Of a stretch of DNA of 47,541 nt, positions 1 through 7,973 are shown piece after piece (positions within the stretch are counted from its first letter, which is position 1; each line of letters starts with the position of its first letter). Both the position numbers and the translations under genes were made by a program. The stretch covers positions 1-47,541 of the forward strand of contig JBDTNL010000028.1 in the NCBI GenBank assembly GCA_039933785.1. Direction: 5' to 3'. This DNA is from JBDTNL01 sp039933785. Its GTDB lineage: Bacteria; Acidobacteriota; Thermoanaerobaculia; Multivoradales; JAGPDF01. The notes beneath the pieces were generated by a model. That model saw only the letters and a program-made list of their open reading frames with translations. It was not told the origin of the DNA and did not search any database.

Positions 1-2
1 CG

Positions 3-110
3 GACGTTGAATACGACGTCACCGTCACCGACACCACCAACGGCAAGACTTGGCACCATCACAACCCCAACGCGAACTTCTGCGGCGGGGCCGACACCAA
101 AGCGTTCTGA
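3..110 (+). CDS. C-terminal fragment of a secreted protein (5' end outside window)
   Basis: Only the last 35 codons lie in the window, in frame 3, ending at TGA 108-110. The visible tail contains VEYDVTVTDTTNGK followed by NPN and a final DTKAF. The same arrangement ends the secreted cupredoxin protein at 12547-13938 (VEF, VTDTTSGK, NP, DTNAF). I infer that the missing N-terminal part is a secreted or surface protein that shares this C-terminal module. The reading frame is open to the window edge, so the start, length and remaining domains cannot be judged from here. Confidence 0.6.
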   Translation, partial: DVEYDVTVTDTTNGKTWHHHNPNANFCGGADTKAF

Positions 111-228
111 TGTAGGGTGCCGCGTCGTGGTAGGCGAGCAAATTGGACTCTCCGGAGAGCAGGAAGTCGAAGGTGTCGGTGCCGTCGAAGGCGTCCCTAG
201 GATGCTGGAACGGTCCGAGATCGGCCAT
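25..228 (-). CDS. possible small hypothetical protein (67 aa)
   Basis: ATG at 228 lies 16 bp after the stop of the DUF2062 gene on the same strand, so it could be the last gene of that operon. The first 40 or so codons (228 to about 111) have the strong G/C third-position bias of real genes here and contain MADLGPFQHPRDAFDGTDTF. The last 28 codons run antisense to the left-edge gene, lose that bias and turn Arg/Trp-rich. It may be a real gene with a long overlapping tail, or a decayed remnant. No Shine-Dalgarno is evident and I recognise no family. Confidence 0.3.
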   Translation of the reverse strand: MADLGPFQHPRDAFDGTDTFDFLLSGESNLLAYHDAAPYIRTLWCRPRRRSSRWGCDGAKSCRWWCR

Positions 229-243
229 CGGCGCCAGATCGGC

Positions 244-771
244 TCAGAGGACGCTTTGTGTGGCGGCCGACAGGCGAGCCCGCCGGGCGGCGAGCTTGCG
301 GAGCAACGGGAGAAACACGAGGTACGCCCCGCCGACCAGAAAAGGCGCCGCGACCGACCAGGCGGTGATCGCGTGCACTTCGGTGCGCCACAGACCCGAG
401 GCCGTGCCCCAGAAGTCCGCTCGCATGCTGGCCCGGAGTGCAGCGAGCGATAGCGGAACGGGCTCGGCACCCACGATGCGCTCGCCCAAGCGAACGAAGG
501 GAAGGAGCAGCGCCAAATGAACTGGATACGCCAGGTAGTTGACGATCTGCATCGCGACCAGGTTGAGGCCGGTCGCCAGGGCCACGATCGCGCACAGGAT
601 GGTGGTCGCTCCCACGACGGGGAAGACTCCCAGTACCAGTCCCAGTGCGAGACTGAGGGCCAGCTTCTCCGGGGTGGTACCCGCTTGCAGGAGCGCCACT
701 AGCGGTCGACGCACGCGGCGCACCCACCAGTCGTCGCGCGGCCCCGCCGCGACCGGCGTCATGTCGTTCAT
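244..771 (-). CDS. DUF2062 family membrane protein
   Basis: A 175-residue protein of the DUF2062 family, small inner-membrane proteins of unknown biochemical role often found near glycosyltransferases or lipid genes. After a charged N-terminus ending in WVRRVRRPL come hydrophobic stretches typical of the family: LALSLALGLVLGVFPVVG, then two more segments, and a basic tail. An upstream ATG at 819 is possible, but ATG 771 overlaps the stop of the acyltransferase gene in the pattern ATGA. That makes coupled translation likely and decides the start. The pairing with a phospholipid-type acyltransferase suggests an envelope or lipid role, which is inference only. Confidence 0.8.
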   Translation of the reverse strand: MNDMTPVAAGPRDDWWVRRVRRPLVALLQAGTTPEKLALSLALGLVLGVFPVVGATTILCAIVALATGLNLVAMQIVNYLAYPVHLALLLPFVRLGERIVGAEPVPLSLAALRASMRADFWGTASGLWRTEVHAITAWSVAAPFLVGGAYLVFLPLLRKLAARRARLSAATQSVL

Positions 772-1505
772 GCCACGGCCTCCCGCTGCGCGCCCCGGCC
801 CGCCAGTTCCGAAGGGCAATAGCTATCGCGCCGACGCTCGAGATCCGCCTTCACGGCGGCCTTGAATTCGCCGCCCTGAGCGATCAGCGCGGCGCGATAC
901 GCAGCCACGTCGAGGATTTCGAAGTTCATTCGTATGGTCCTCCACACCGCGGGCAAAGTCTCGCCCGGAGCCTGCACGTGATGCAGTCCTCCACTGTACG
1001 CAATCAACATCGGACCGGATGGGATGGCCTCCAGAATGTCAGCGATCCCGCCGCGCACCGTCATCGGCTGACCCTGCGAGTCAAGGCCGTTGCGGCGTTT
1101 CATGCGACCCTCGGGCAAGATCACGACCATCGAATCCCCGGCCATGCGCTCGAGCACGAGATCCCAAGTCTGGTCGCGCTCGCGGGTAATCGGGATCACG
1201 TTCTTGGCCACCAGTTTGAACAACAGGCCCACCAGCGGCCGCTGCGTGGTCTTCTGAGCCGCCGGGACGAGGCCCTTGGTCGCCATGCGCCAAAGCATCG
1301 AGTTGGGGACCGACCCGGCGAACAGAGGCTCATAGAGGCTGGTGTGATTCAGAAAGGCGATAAGACGGAGCTGTTTCCAAACCCGGGGGTCGGGTGCGCT
1401 GCCGATCCAACGAAGCTCGTGGCGATAGAAGGTTCGGCTCAGGGCCTTGAGGCCCAACAGAACGACGTAGACGATGACCGAGCGCACTCCTGGCGAGTTT
1501 AACAT
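768..1505 (-). CDS. PlsC-like 1-acylglycerol-phosphate acyltransferase family protein
   Basis: A 245-residue member of the PlsC/LPLAT acyltransferase superfamily, which moves an acyl chain to a lysophospholipid or similar acceptor at the inner membrane. A hydrophobic N-terminal segment (about residues 8-20) is followed by motif I, FLNHTSLYEP, at residues 51-60. The usual H-x4-D has Glu in place of Asp (H54, E59). Motif III is present as LPEGRMKR near residue 130. ATG 1505 is preferred; a GTG at 1538 would add 11 residues but would leave almost no space before the divergent EamA gene. The exact substrate is unknown, and the His/Glu variant makes a standard PlsC reaction less certain. Confidence 0.8.
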   Translation of the reverse strand: MLNSPGVRSVIVYVVLLGLKALSRTFYRHELRWIGSAPDPRVWKQLRLIAFLNHTSLYEPLFAGSVPNSMLWRMATKGLVPAAQKTTQRPLVGLLFKLVAKNVIPITRERDQTWDLVLERMAGDSMVVILPEGRMKRRNGLDSQGQPMTVRGGIADILEAIPSGPMLIAYSGGLHHVQAPGETLPAVWRTIRMNFEILDVAAYRAALIAQGGEFKAAVKADLERRRDSYCPSELAGRGAQREAVA

Positions 1506-1523
1506 CGGCGGACAACACCGGCT

Positions 1524-1539
1524 CGTGGTAGAAACCACG
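1524..1539. promoter_or_regulatory. inverted repeat in a divergent promoter region
   Basis: CGTGGT and ACCACG form a 6-bp inverted repeat around an AGAA spacer. It lies between the acyltransferase start (1505) and the EamA start (1545), where it could be an operator or an RNA hairpin for either gene. No recognisable promoter elements were identified around it, so this is only a candidate. Confidence 0.3.
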
Positions 1540-1544
1540 GCACC

Positions 1545-2438
1545 ATGCGGCTCTCAGACCCCGGCGGCGAGCCGGTTTCGCACCTCGCGCCACGGTTGCG
1601 CATCGTCGGCGCCGCGCTGCTCTTCTCGACCGGGGGCGCGGCGATCAAGGCTTGCTCGCTGACCAGTTGGCAAGTAGCGGGGCTGCGCTCGGCGGTGGCA
1701 GCGCTTACCGTTCTTGCCATCCTCCCCGAATCCCGCCGTCGCTGGTCGTTGAAGATCGTGCTCGTGGGGGCATGCTACGCAGCCACGATGGTGCTGTTCG
1801 TGAGCGCCAACAAGCTCACCACCGCGGCAAGCACGATCTTCCTGCAGAGCACGGCGCCGATCTACGTGCTGTTGCTCTCGCCGTGGCTATTGAAGGAGCA
1901 CCTGCGCGCCCGCGATCTTGGTTTTCTCGCAGTCATGGCGTCCGGCATGGCCTGCTTCTTCCTCGGCACTCCTCCAGCCGTCGCTAGCGCGCCGCACCCG
2001 CTCGAGGGCAACGTACTCGCTCTGTTCTCGGGCATCTTTTGGGGGCTGACGGTCGTCGGGATGCGTTGGCTCGGCCAACGGAGCGAGAGCTCGGATGCCG
2101 CCGCCATGATCATCGCCGGCAATGTCATCGCGGCTCTCGCGTGCGCACCGTTCGCCTTTCCGATCGTCGGCGCGAGAGCCGTCGACTGGGGCGTGGTCCT
2201 CTACCTCGGCGTCTTTCAGATTGCCACCGCCTACGTCTGGCTGACGGCCGCCATGCGCCACGTCGGCGCGCTCGAGGCCTCGCTGCTCTTGTTCGTCGAG
2301 CCGGTGTTCAATCCGGTATGGGCATACCTGGCACAGGGCGAACGACCGGGGACCCTCGCCATCGCCGGCGGCGTCCTGATCCTGGCGGCGACCGCCTGGA
2401 GGACTTGGTCGAGTCGGCCCCGGGTGAGCCAGCCGTAA
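1545..2438 (+). CDS. EamA/DMT-family transporter
   Basis: A 297-residue polytopic membrane protein of the drug/metabolite transporter superfamily with two EamA repeats. About ten hydrophobic segments are visible, from LRIVGAALLFSTGGAAIKA near residue 20 to LAIAGGVLILAATAW near the end. The second repeat carries LEASLLLFVEPVFNPVWAYL, typical of the EamA C-terminal half. Family members export amino acids, nucleobases or other metabolites; the substrate cannot be told from sequence. The ATG at 1545 has no clear Shine-Dalgarno. The gene is divergent from the acyltransferase and converges on the thiamine enzyme gene with a 30-bp gap. Confidence 0.88.
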   Translation: MRLSDPGGEPVSHLAPRLRIVGAALLFSTGGAAIKACSLTSWQVAGLRSAVAALTVLAILPESRRRWSLKIVLVGACYAATMVLFVSANKLTTAASTIFLQSTAPIYVLLLSPWLLKEHLRARDLGFLAVMASGMACFFLGTPPAVASAPHPLEGNVLALFSGIFWGLTVVGMRWLGQRSESSDAAAMIIAGNVIAALACAPFAFPIVGARAVDWGVVLYLGVFQIATAYVWLTAAMRHVGALEASLLLFVEPVFNPVWAYLAQGERPGTLAIAGGVLILAATAWRTWSSRPRVSQP

Positions 2439-2468
2439 TTAGTCAGCTCGGGCGGTCAGATCGGGCCA

Positions 2469-4196
2469 TCAGATCGAGAGCGAGCCCTTGCGGAACTCGC
2501 TCTTGCCGAGCAGGGCGTTGATGAGCACCGGCACACCGCTGCGCGCGATTTCCTTCGCCTCGGCCAAGACGGCCGCGATCTCGTCGTCGCGAGTGATCTC
2601 CAGCCCGCGACCGCCGTAGGCCTCCGCCACCTTGTGGTACGCGGTGGGCGCCAGCACGGTACCCACATCGTCGTGCAGAATCTCGATCTGATCGCGAGCG
2701 ATCTGCGCCCACGAGGCGTCGTTGCCGACCACTGCGATCACCGGCAAGCCGTGCCGGGTCATGGTGTCGAACTCCGCCAGGCTGTACGCGCTCGAGCCAT
2801 CGCCGTAGAGCAGCCAGATCTCGGCGCCAGGCCGGCAGCACTTGGCGCCAACCGCGAAGCCGCCACCCACGCCGAGGGTTCCGAACGGACCCGGGTCGAG
2901 CCACGAGAGCGGATGCCGCGGACGCACGGTGTACGCCGCCGTGCCGATGAAGTCGCCGCCGTCGGCCACCACCACGCTGTTCTCCGCCATCGCGCGATCG
3001 ATCTCGCGGCATAGACGCAGCGGATTCACCTTGCCGTTGTCGATCGCCGCTTGCGCCTCGATCTCCTGCTCCCGCGCGCTGTCGCGTTCGGCGAGCACGC
3101 CGCGCCAACTCGCGATTGCCGAGGCTTCCGCTTGCCAGCCGCTCGCCAGCCGGCGGAGAAAGTCCGCCGGCTCGGCGTGCACCGCGAGCGTCGGTTTGCG
3201 GTTCTTGCGCAGATCTTTCGGCGACCGGTTGACCGCGATGTAGCGCGCGCCGCGACGGATGTGCCGGCCGTAGTCGAGGCGAAAGTCACAGGGCACTCCC
3301 GCGAGCACCACGCAGTCGGCTTCCTTGAGCGCCTGGCGGCGCTGGTGGCGCGATTGCAGCGCGTGCTCGGCGCCGAGCAGCCCACGCGCTCCCCCGGCGA
3401 GATACACCGGAACGCCCAGGCGCTCTACCGCCGACGCGGTTGCCGCGACGCTCGCGGTGTCGGCGACGACCTGACTGCCGAGAACCAACAGCGGTCGCGC
3501 GCTCGAGTTCAGAAGCCTGACGGCCGTCGCTACGGAGCCCGCCGAAGCGTACGGAATGTCGGCCCGCGCCAACTCGACGCGCGGAGCCGTGCCTGAAAAC
3601 AGGCGCCGCGCGTGCCGTCCGATGTACCAGCGCGTCGCGCGATCGGCGATGCCGTCACCCTTCGGGGTCGCCTCCGCGTACCAGGTTCTGATCATCGCCT
3701 CGTCGTAGAGCAGGTCCACCGGCGTCTCGATGAACACCGGGCCCGGAAGCCCGGAGCGTGCCGCCGTGAACGCACGCTCGACCGCCGGCCCGAGGTCGGC
3801 GACCCGGTTCACCATCTCGGCGCGTTTGACATGCGGGCGCATGAGCGCGAACTGGTCGATATCCTGGAGGGCGCCGCGCCCCTTGAGAAGAGTCGCGGTC
3901 GCGCCGCCGATCAGCACCAGCGGTGAATACGCGAGCTGTGCGTTCTTGACCGCGGTGATCGCGTTGGTCACCCCAGGGCCGGCGGTAACCGCGGCGACTC
4001 CCGGAATTCCGGTCAGCCGCGAGGAGGCGTCAGCAGCGAAAACAGCGCTCGCTTCGTCGCGCAGGTCGACGACGCGGATCCCGATCCGCTTGCACCCCAC
4101 CAGAATCGGCGAGATGTGCCCGCCGCAAAGGGTGAAGAGATGCCGCACACCTTGTGCGGCAAGGGCCTGAGCGACGAGATCTCCGCCTTGGTTCAA
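2469..4196 (-). CDS. ILVBL/HACL-like thiamine pyrophosphate enzyme
   Basis: A 575-residue ThDP-dependent enzyme of the acetolactate synthase-like group. The N-terminal domain (FTLCGGHISPILVGCKRIGI, RVVDLRDEASAVFAADA, AVTAGPGVTNAITAVKNAQ) closely resembles animal ILVBL, a 2-hydroxyacyl-CoA lyase. Catalytic Glu48 is present. The C-terminal ThDP motif starts with GDGS at residues 465-468 and closes with the ND pair at 492-493. It could therefore be a carbon-carbon lyase on 2-hydroxyacyl-CoA or 2-oxoacids, or a true acetolactate synthase. No regulatory IlvN subunit gene or other ilv gene is nearby, which argues against branched-chain synthesis. Its ATG overlaps the pruA stop (ATGA), so the two are very likely co-translated. 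Confidence 0.85.
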   Translation of the reverse strand: MNQGGDLVAQALAAQGVRHLFTLCGGHISPILVGCKRIGIRVVDLRDEASAVFAADASSRLTGIPGVAAVTAGPGVTNAITAVKNAQLAYSPLVLIGGATATLLKGRGALQDIDQFALMRPHVKRAEMVNRVADLGPAVERAFTAARSGLPGPVFIETPVDLLYDEAMIRTWYAEATPKGDGIADRATRWYIGRHARRLFSGTAPRVELARADIPYASAGSVATAVRLLNSSARPLLVLGSQVVADTASVAATASAVERLGVPVYLAGGARGLLGAEHALQSRHQRRQALKEADCVVLAGVPCDFRLDYGRHIRRGARYIAVNRSPKDLRKNRKPTLAVHAEPADFLRRLASGWQAEASAIASWRGVLAERDSAREQEIEAQAAIDNGKVNPLRLCREIDRAMAENSVVVADGGDFIGTAAYTVRPRHPLSWLDPGPFGTLGVGGGFAVGAKCCRPGAEIWLLYGDGSSAYSLAEFDTMTRHGLPVIAVVGNDASWAQIARDQIEILHDDVGTVLAPTAYHKVAEAYGGRGLEITRDDEIAAVLAEAKEIARSGVPVLINALLGKSEFRKGSLSI

Positions 4197-5833
4197 CCTT
4201 CGGGATCCATGTGCGGATAGCGGAAGTCGACCGGCGGCACGAAAGTCTCCTTGATCGACCGCTGGGTCACCCAGCGCATGAGGTTACCCGCCGAGCCGGC
4301 TTTGTCGTTGGTCCCGGACGCCCGGGAGCCGCCGAACGGCTGCTGGCCAACGACGGCGCCGGTGGGTTTGTCGTTGATGTAAAAGTTGCCCGCGGCGTGG
4401 CGCAGGCGCTTGGTCATCTCGAGGATGGCACCGCGATCCTGCGAGAAGACGGCTCCAGTCAGGGCATAAGGCGAGGTCGCATCGCACGCCGTCAGCGTCG
4501 CGTCGTAGTCCTTGTCCTTGTAAGGGTGAATGGTGAGCACCGGGCCAAAGATCTCTTCCTGCATGAGCTTGAATTTCGGATTCTCGGTGACCACCACAGT
4601 GGGCTCGATAAAATAACCCTTGCGGCGATCGCCGTTGCCGCCCCAGGCGATCTCGGACTGGCTCGAGCGCTTGGCGAACTGGATGTAGCCCATGATCTTG
4701 TCGAACGACTTGCGGTCGATGACCGCGCTCATGAAGTTGCTGAAATCGGTGACCGGGCCCATCTTGATCTCGGCCAGCATCTCTTTCATGTGTTTGCGGA
4801 CCGTCGGCCAGAGGGAGGTCGGCACGTAGGCCCGGGAGGCTGCGGAGCACTTCTGCCCTTGGTACTCGAAGGCGCCCCGAACCAGCGCCACGGCGAGGGC
4901 GCGGGCGTCAGCCGAGGGATGCGCGAACACGAAATCCTTGCCGCCGGTCTCCCCGACCACGCGCGGATAGCCGCGGTACTTCGGGCGGTTCTCGGCGATC
5001 ATCTTCCACATGCCGTCGAAGGTCTGGGTCGAACCGGTGAAATGGATGCCGGCAAACTCAGGATGCGCCAGGATTGGATCGCCCACCTCGGCGCCGCGGC
5101 CGGGCAGGAAGTTGATGACTCCGTCGGGAAGCCCAGCCTCCTGCAGCAACTTCATCACTTTGTAGTTGGAGAACACCGCGGTCGAGGCCGGCTTCCAGAG
5201 GACGGTGTTGCCCATGAGCGCCGGCGCGGTCGGCAGATTGGCGCCGATGGCCGTGAAGTTGAAGGGTGTGAGCGCGAAGACGAAGCCCTCGAGCGCGCGG
5301 AATTCGGCAAGGTCCCACAAGCCGCGCACCGAGATCGGCTGCTGCTCGTAGATCTGTTTCATGAAGAACGGATTGAAGCGCCAGAAGTCGATGATCTCGC
5401 AGGCCGAATCGATTTCCGCCTGAATCACGGTCTTCGACTGGTTGAGCATGGTGGCGCCGTTGACGGTGTCGCGCCACGGCCCGGCGAGCAGGTCCGCCGC
5501 CTTCAGGAACACTGCCGCGCGAGCTTCCCAGGGCCACTCCGACCACTCACGCCAGGCTTCTTTCGCCGCGGCCGCGGCGCGCGCGACTTCCCGCGGGCCG
5601 GCTTGGTGAAAGCGTGCCAGCACGTGGCGGTGATCGTGCGGGCAGACCGCGGTCTCGACCTTCCCGGTGCGCACCTCTTTGCCGCCGATGATCAGCGGGA
5701 TCTCGATCTCTTCCGCCAGGAGCTCCCGTAGACGAGTCTGGAGCGAGGCGCGTTCAGGGGATCCCGGGGCATATTGGCGAATCGGCTCGTTGACCGGGGT
5801 GGGCACGTTGGCAATTCCATGCAGCATCTTCAT
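4193..5833 (-). CDS. pruA: 1-pyrroline-5-carboxylate (glutamate semialdehyde) dehydrogenase
   Basis: A 546-residue aldehyde dehydrogenase of the P5C dehydrogenase (ALDH4) type. It oxidises glutamate-gamma-semialdehyde to glutamate with NAD+ in proline breakdown. Visible active-site parts are PFNF with Asn192, Lys214 in VLWKPAST, Glu295 in RVVGETGGKD and the nucleophile Cys329 in EYQGQKCSAASRAY. The C-terminal QQPFGGSRASGTNDKAG segment is characteristic of this subgroup. AGGAGACG lies just before the ATG at 5833. No proline dehydrogenase gene is in the window, so it is a stand-alone PruA, not a PutA fusion. It heads a two-gene unit with the thiamine enzyme. Confidence 0.93.
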   Translation of the reverse strand: MKMLHGIANVPTPVNEPIRQYAPGSPERASLQTRLRELLAEEIEIPLIIGGKEVRTGKVETAVCPHDHRHVLARFHQAGPREVARAAAAAKEAWREWSEWPWEARAAVFLKAADLLAGPWRDTVNGATMLNQSKTVIQAEIDSACEIIDFWRFNPFFMKQIYEQQPISVRGLWDLAEFRALEGFVFALTPFNFTAIGANLPTAPALMGNTVLWKPASTAVFSNYKVMKLLQEAGLPDGVINFLPGRGAEVGDPILAHPEFAGIHFTGSTQTFDGMWKMIAENRPKYRGYPRVVGETGGKDFVFAHPSADARALAVALVRGAFEYQGQKCSAASRAYVPTSLWPTVRKHMKEMLAEIKMGPVTDFSNFMSAVIDRKSFDKIMGYIQFAKRSSQSEIAWGGNGDRRKGYFIEPTVVVTENPKFKLMQEEIFGPVLTIHPYKDKDYDATLTACDATSPYALTGAVFSQDRGAILEMTKRLRHAAGNFYINDKPTGAVVGQQPFGGSRASGTNDKAGSAGNLMRWVTQRSIKETFVPPVDFRYPHMDPEG

Positions 5834-5952
5834 CGTCTCCTAGGCTGACCGGGCCATCGTAACGGCAAAGCGGGACGGACGGCAAAACCTCTCCAGTTCC
5901 CCAACGTATTTCCATAGTTCAATCACGATGGATTCCCTTCGAGGAGGCTTGC

Positions 5953-7113
5953 ATGCAAACGGTCCACGGTCGCCATGTCGTTGCTACCACCCTGCTCGCC
6001 CTCGCCGGCATCATCTGGCCGGCCGCTGCGCCCGCCTATGACGGGATGACTCTGCCGCCGAGCGGGGACAACCAGAGGGCCTCGGTCTCCCAATGGATCG
6101 GCCCGGTCGAAGTCAACATCACGTACAACAGCCCCAAGGTCACCTCGCCCACCGGCGAGGACCGGCACGGCAAGATATGGGGAGGACTGGTGCCCTACGG
6201 CTACGCCAACCTCGGATTCGGCAGCTGCGGCGACAAGTGCCCGTGGCGCGGCGGGGCGAACGAAAACACCGTATTTCGCACCTCAAACGCCGTCAAGATC
6301 GACGGTCAGCCTCTCGCCGCGGGCTCGTATGGGCTCCATTTCATTCCCGGCAAGGACGAATGGACGATCGTGTTCTCCAAGAACTCGACCGCCTGGGGCA
6401 GTTTCTTCTACGACCAGAACGAGGACGCGCTGCGCGTGACCGTCAAGCCGATCGCGCATCCGTACCTGCACTGGTTGACCTACGAGTTCGTCGAACGCGC
6501 TCCCGACCACGCCAGCGTGCAGCTCGCCTGGGAAGATTTAGCGGTGCCGTTCAAGATCACGGTGGACGACATCAACGAGGTCTACCTCGCCGCCATTCGC
6601 CAGGAGTTGAAGAACTCACCGGGCTTCCAGAACACGAGCTGGGTGGCGGCCGCGCAGTTCTGCCTGCAGAACAAGATCAATTTGGCGGAAGGCCTCACCT
6701 GGGCCGCGCAGGCGGTCAACAGCCGCTTCTTCGGTCAGTCGAACTTCACCAACCTGATGTTGCTCGCCGACCTGCAAGACGCGAACGGCAAGACCGCCGA
6801 GGCCGTGAAGAGCCACCAGCAGGCGCTCGATGATCCTGCTGCCACGCCGCAGGAGATCCACGGCTACGCCCGCCAGCTTCAGGGCATGGGCAAGAAGGAC
6901 GACGCGATCAAGATCTTCATGTTCAACGCCAAGCGCTTTCCCAATCGTTGGCCAGTGCACGTCGGCATGATGCGGGCCTACTCTGCCCAGGGCAAGTTCG
7001 CGGACGCCATCAAGGAAGCGAACCTAGCGATCGCTCAGGCGCCGGATGAGGCAAACAAGAAGAACGTACAGGGTCAGATGGAGAAGCTGAAGCAGGGCAA
7101 GGACATCAACTAA
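5953..7113 (+). CDS. DUF2911 protein with TPR-like C-terminus, secreted
   Basis: A 386-residue protein with an N-terminal signal peptide (hydrophobic VVATTLLALAGIIWPAAAPA, probable cleavage after residue 29). The DUF2911 domain covers roughly residues 45-200, with VEVNITYNSPKV, GKIWGGLVPYG, LAAGSYGLHFIPG and WTIVFSKN. DUF2911 has no assigned biochemistry. Residues 210-386 are helical and contain TPR-like repeats (LLADLQDANGKTAEAVKSHQ; GMGKKDDAIKIFMFNAKRFP; AYSAQGKFADAIKEANLAI). A GAGGAGG Shine-Dalgarno lies just before the ATG. It stands alone, divergent from pruA, and is followed by a perfect 13-bp hairpin. The function is unknown; a periplasmic scaffolding role is only a guess. Confidence 0.88.
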   Translation: MQTVHGRHVVATTLLALAGIIWPAAAPAYDGMTLPPSGDNQRASVSQWIGPVEVNITYNSPKVTSPTGEDRHGKIWGGLVPYGYANLGFGSCGDKCPWRGGANENTVFRTSNAVKIDGQPLAAGSYGLHFIPGKDEWTIVFSKNSTAWGSFFYDQNEDALRVTVKPIAHPYLHWLTYEFVERAPDHASVQLAWEDLAVPFKITVDDINEVYLAAIRQELKNSPGFQNTSWVAAAQFCLQNKINLAEGLTWAAQAVNSRFFGQSNFTNLMLLADLQDANGKTAEAVKSHQQALDDPAATPQEIHGYARQLQGMGKKDDAIKIFMFNAKRFPNRWPVHVGMMRAYSAQGKFADAIKEANLAIAQAPDEANKKNVQGQMEKLKQGKDIN

Positions 7114-7126
7114 GGCCGGAACACCC

Positions 7127-7156
7127 GGACGTCGAGATCAGGCGATCTCGACGTCC
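7127..7156. terminator. 13-bp perfect hairpin, probable bidirectional terminator
   Basis: GGACGTCGAGATC (7127-7139) pairs perfectly with GATCTCGACGTCC (7144-7156) around an AGGC loop. It sits between the convergent ends of the DUF2911 gene and the small gene at 7177, where a shared terminator is expected. It has no U-tract on either side, so it may act as a stability hairpin or need a factor. Confidence 0.65.
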
Positions 7157-7176
7157 AGGGATGGGCTTGCCAGCCC

Positions 7177-7440
7177 CTAAAGCTCGCCGAGGCGCCGTAT
7201 CGAAGCGACGCTCTGGCTCGGGATCAGCACCTGGCGGTGCCGCGGCCAGACGCCGAGCTCAGAGGCGCTGCGCAGGAACGCATCGCGACCGCTGGATTCG
7301 CGATGCACGTCGGCGTCGCGGAGCACTACGCCGCGATCGTCCGCCGTGTCGCAACGCCCCACCCAGACTTCGGAGGCATCCGTCTCCACTACCACCGTGA
7401 TGCCGTGCAGCTCGCCGCGATCCTGATGGAAGGTTCCCAT
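7177..7440 (-). CDS. small conserved-looking protein of unknown function (87 aa)
   Basis: Starting at ATG 7440 the product is MGTFHQDRGELHGITVVVET and onward, with a core of alternating beta-prone stretches (TVVVETDASEVWVGRCD, RGVVLRDADVH, VLIPSQSVASIRRLGEL). It looks like a compact small beta-barrel or adaptor-type protein, with no signal peptide or membrane segment. It begins 10 bp after the bacilliredoxin stop, so both are probably one transcript. I do not recognise the family. A longer form from 7488 would overlap the bacilliredoxin gene and is less likely. Confidence 0.65.
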   Translation of the reverse strand: MGTFHQDRGELHGITVVVETDASEVWVGRCDTADDRGVVLRDADVHRESSGRDAFLRSASELGVWPRHRQVLIPSQSVASIRRLGEL

Positions 7441-7450
7441 CACGCGCTCC

Positions 7451-7882
7451 TCAGTGGGCGACTGCGGCCGAGAAGCGACTGAAGGCACCCGTGAGGTCGC
7501 TCGCCAGCTGCTCGGCGCTGCGACCCTCGATGCGGTGGCGCGGGATGAAATAGACCAGCTCGCCGTCCTTGAGTAGTGCGATCGACGGGCTCGAGGGCGG
7601 GATGTCGGGGAACGCAGCGCGGGCCTTCGCCGTGGCTTCGAGATCCTGCCCAGCGAACACCGAAGCCACTCGCTCGGGGCGATCCGGGCTCTGCAACGCC
7701 AGACGAGCTCCGGGGCGGGCGGCGCCGGCGGCGCATCCGCACACCGAGTTCACGATCAACATCGCGGTGCCATTCTTCTCCGCCAGCCACGCATCGACCT
7801 CAGCGGCGGTAGTGAGTTCCTTGACGCCGGCGGAGGTGAGCTCCTCGCGCATCGGCCGAACGAGCATGGGGCTATACGGCAT
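7451..7882 (-). CDS. BrxA/BrxB-family bacilliredoxin
   Basis: A 143-residue thioredoxin-fold protein of the YphP/YqiW (BrxA/BrxB) family. The signature Cys-Gly-Cys is at residues 48-50 in LIVNSVCGCAAG, preceded by the usual MPYSPMLVRPMREEL N-terminus. In Firmicutes these proteins remove bacillithiol from oxidised protein thiols. Homologues in bacteria without bacillithiol are common and their partner thiol is unknown. The ATG at 7882 has GGGAGAA just upstream, which rules out the long in-frame extension to 8068. It is followed 10 bp later by a small unknown gene. Confidence 0.9.
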   Translation of the reverse strand: MPYSPMLVRPMREELTSAGVKELTTAAEVDAWLAEKNGTAMLIVNSVCGCAAGAARPGARLALQSPDRPERVASVFAGQDLEATAKARAAFPDIPPSSPSIALLKDGELVYFIPRHRIEGRSAEQLASDLTGAFSRFSAAVAH

Positions 7883-7973
7883 GGATTGTTCTCCCTGGTT
7901 GAACCGATGAGCTACTTCATCTGCAAAGCCGAGTCTACCGCAGTCGTCAGGACGGATCCGGACCCCGTCTGTG

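Noticed and set aside
4154..5731. Long plus-strand open frame (525 codons) opposite pruA and the start of the thiamine enzyme gene
   Set aside because: It has no recognisable domain, no RBS and lies exactly antisense to a gene with complete catalytic motifs. High-GC third-codon bias often creates such mirror frames.
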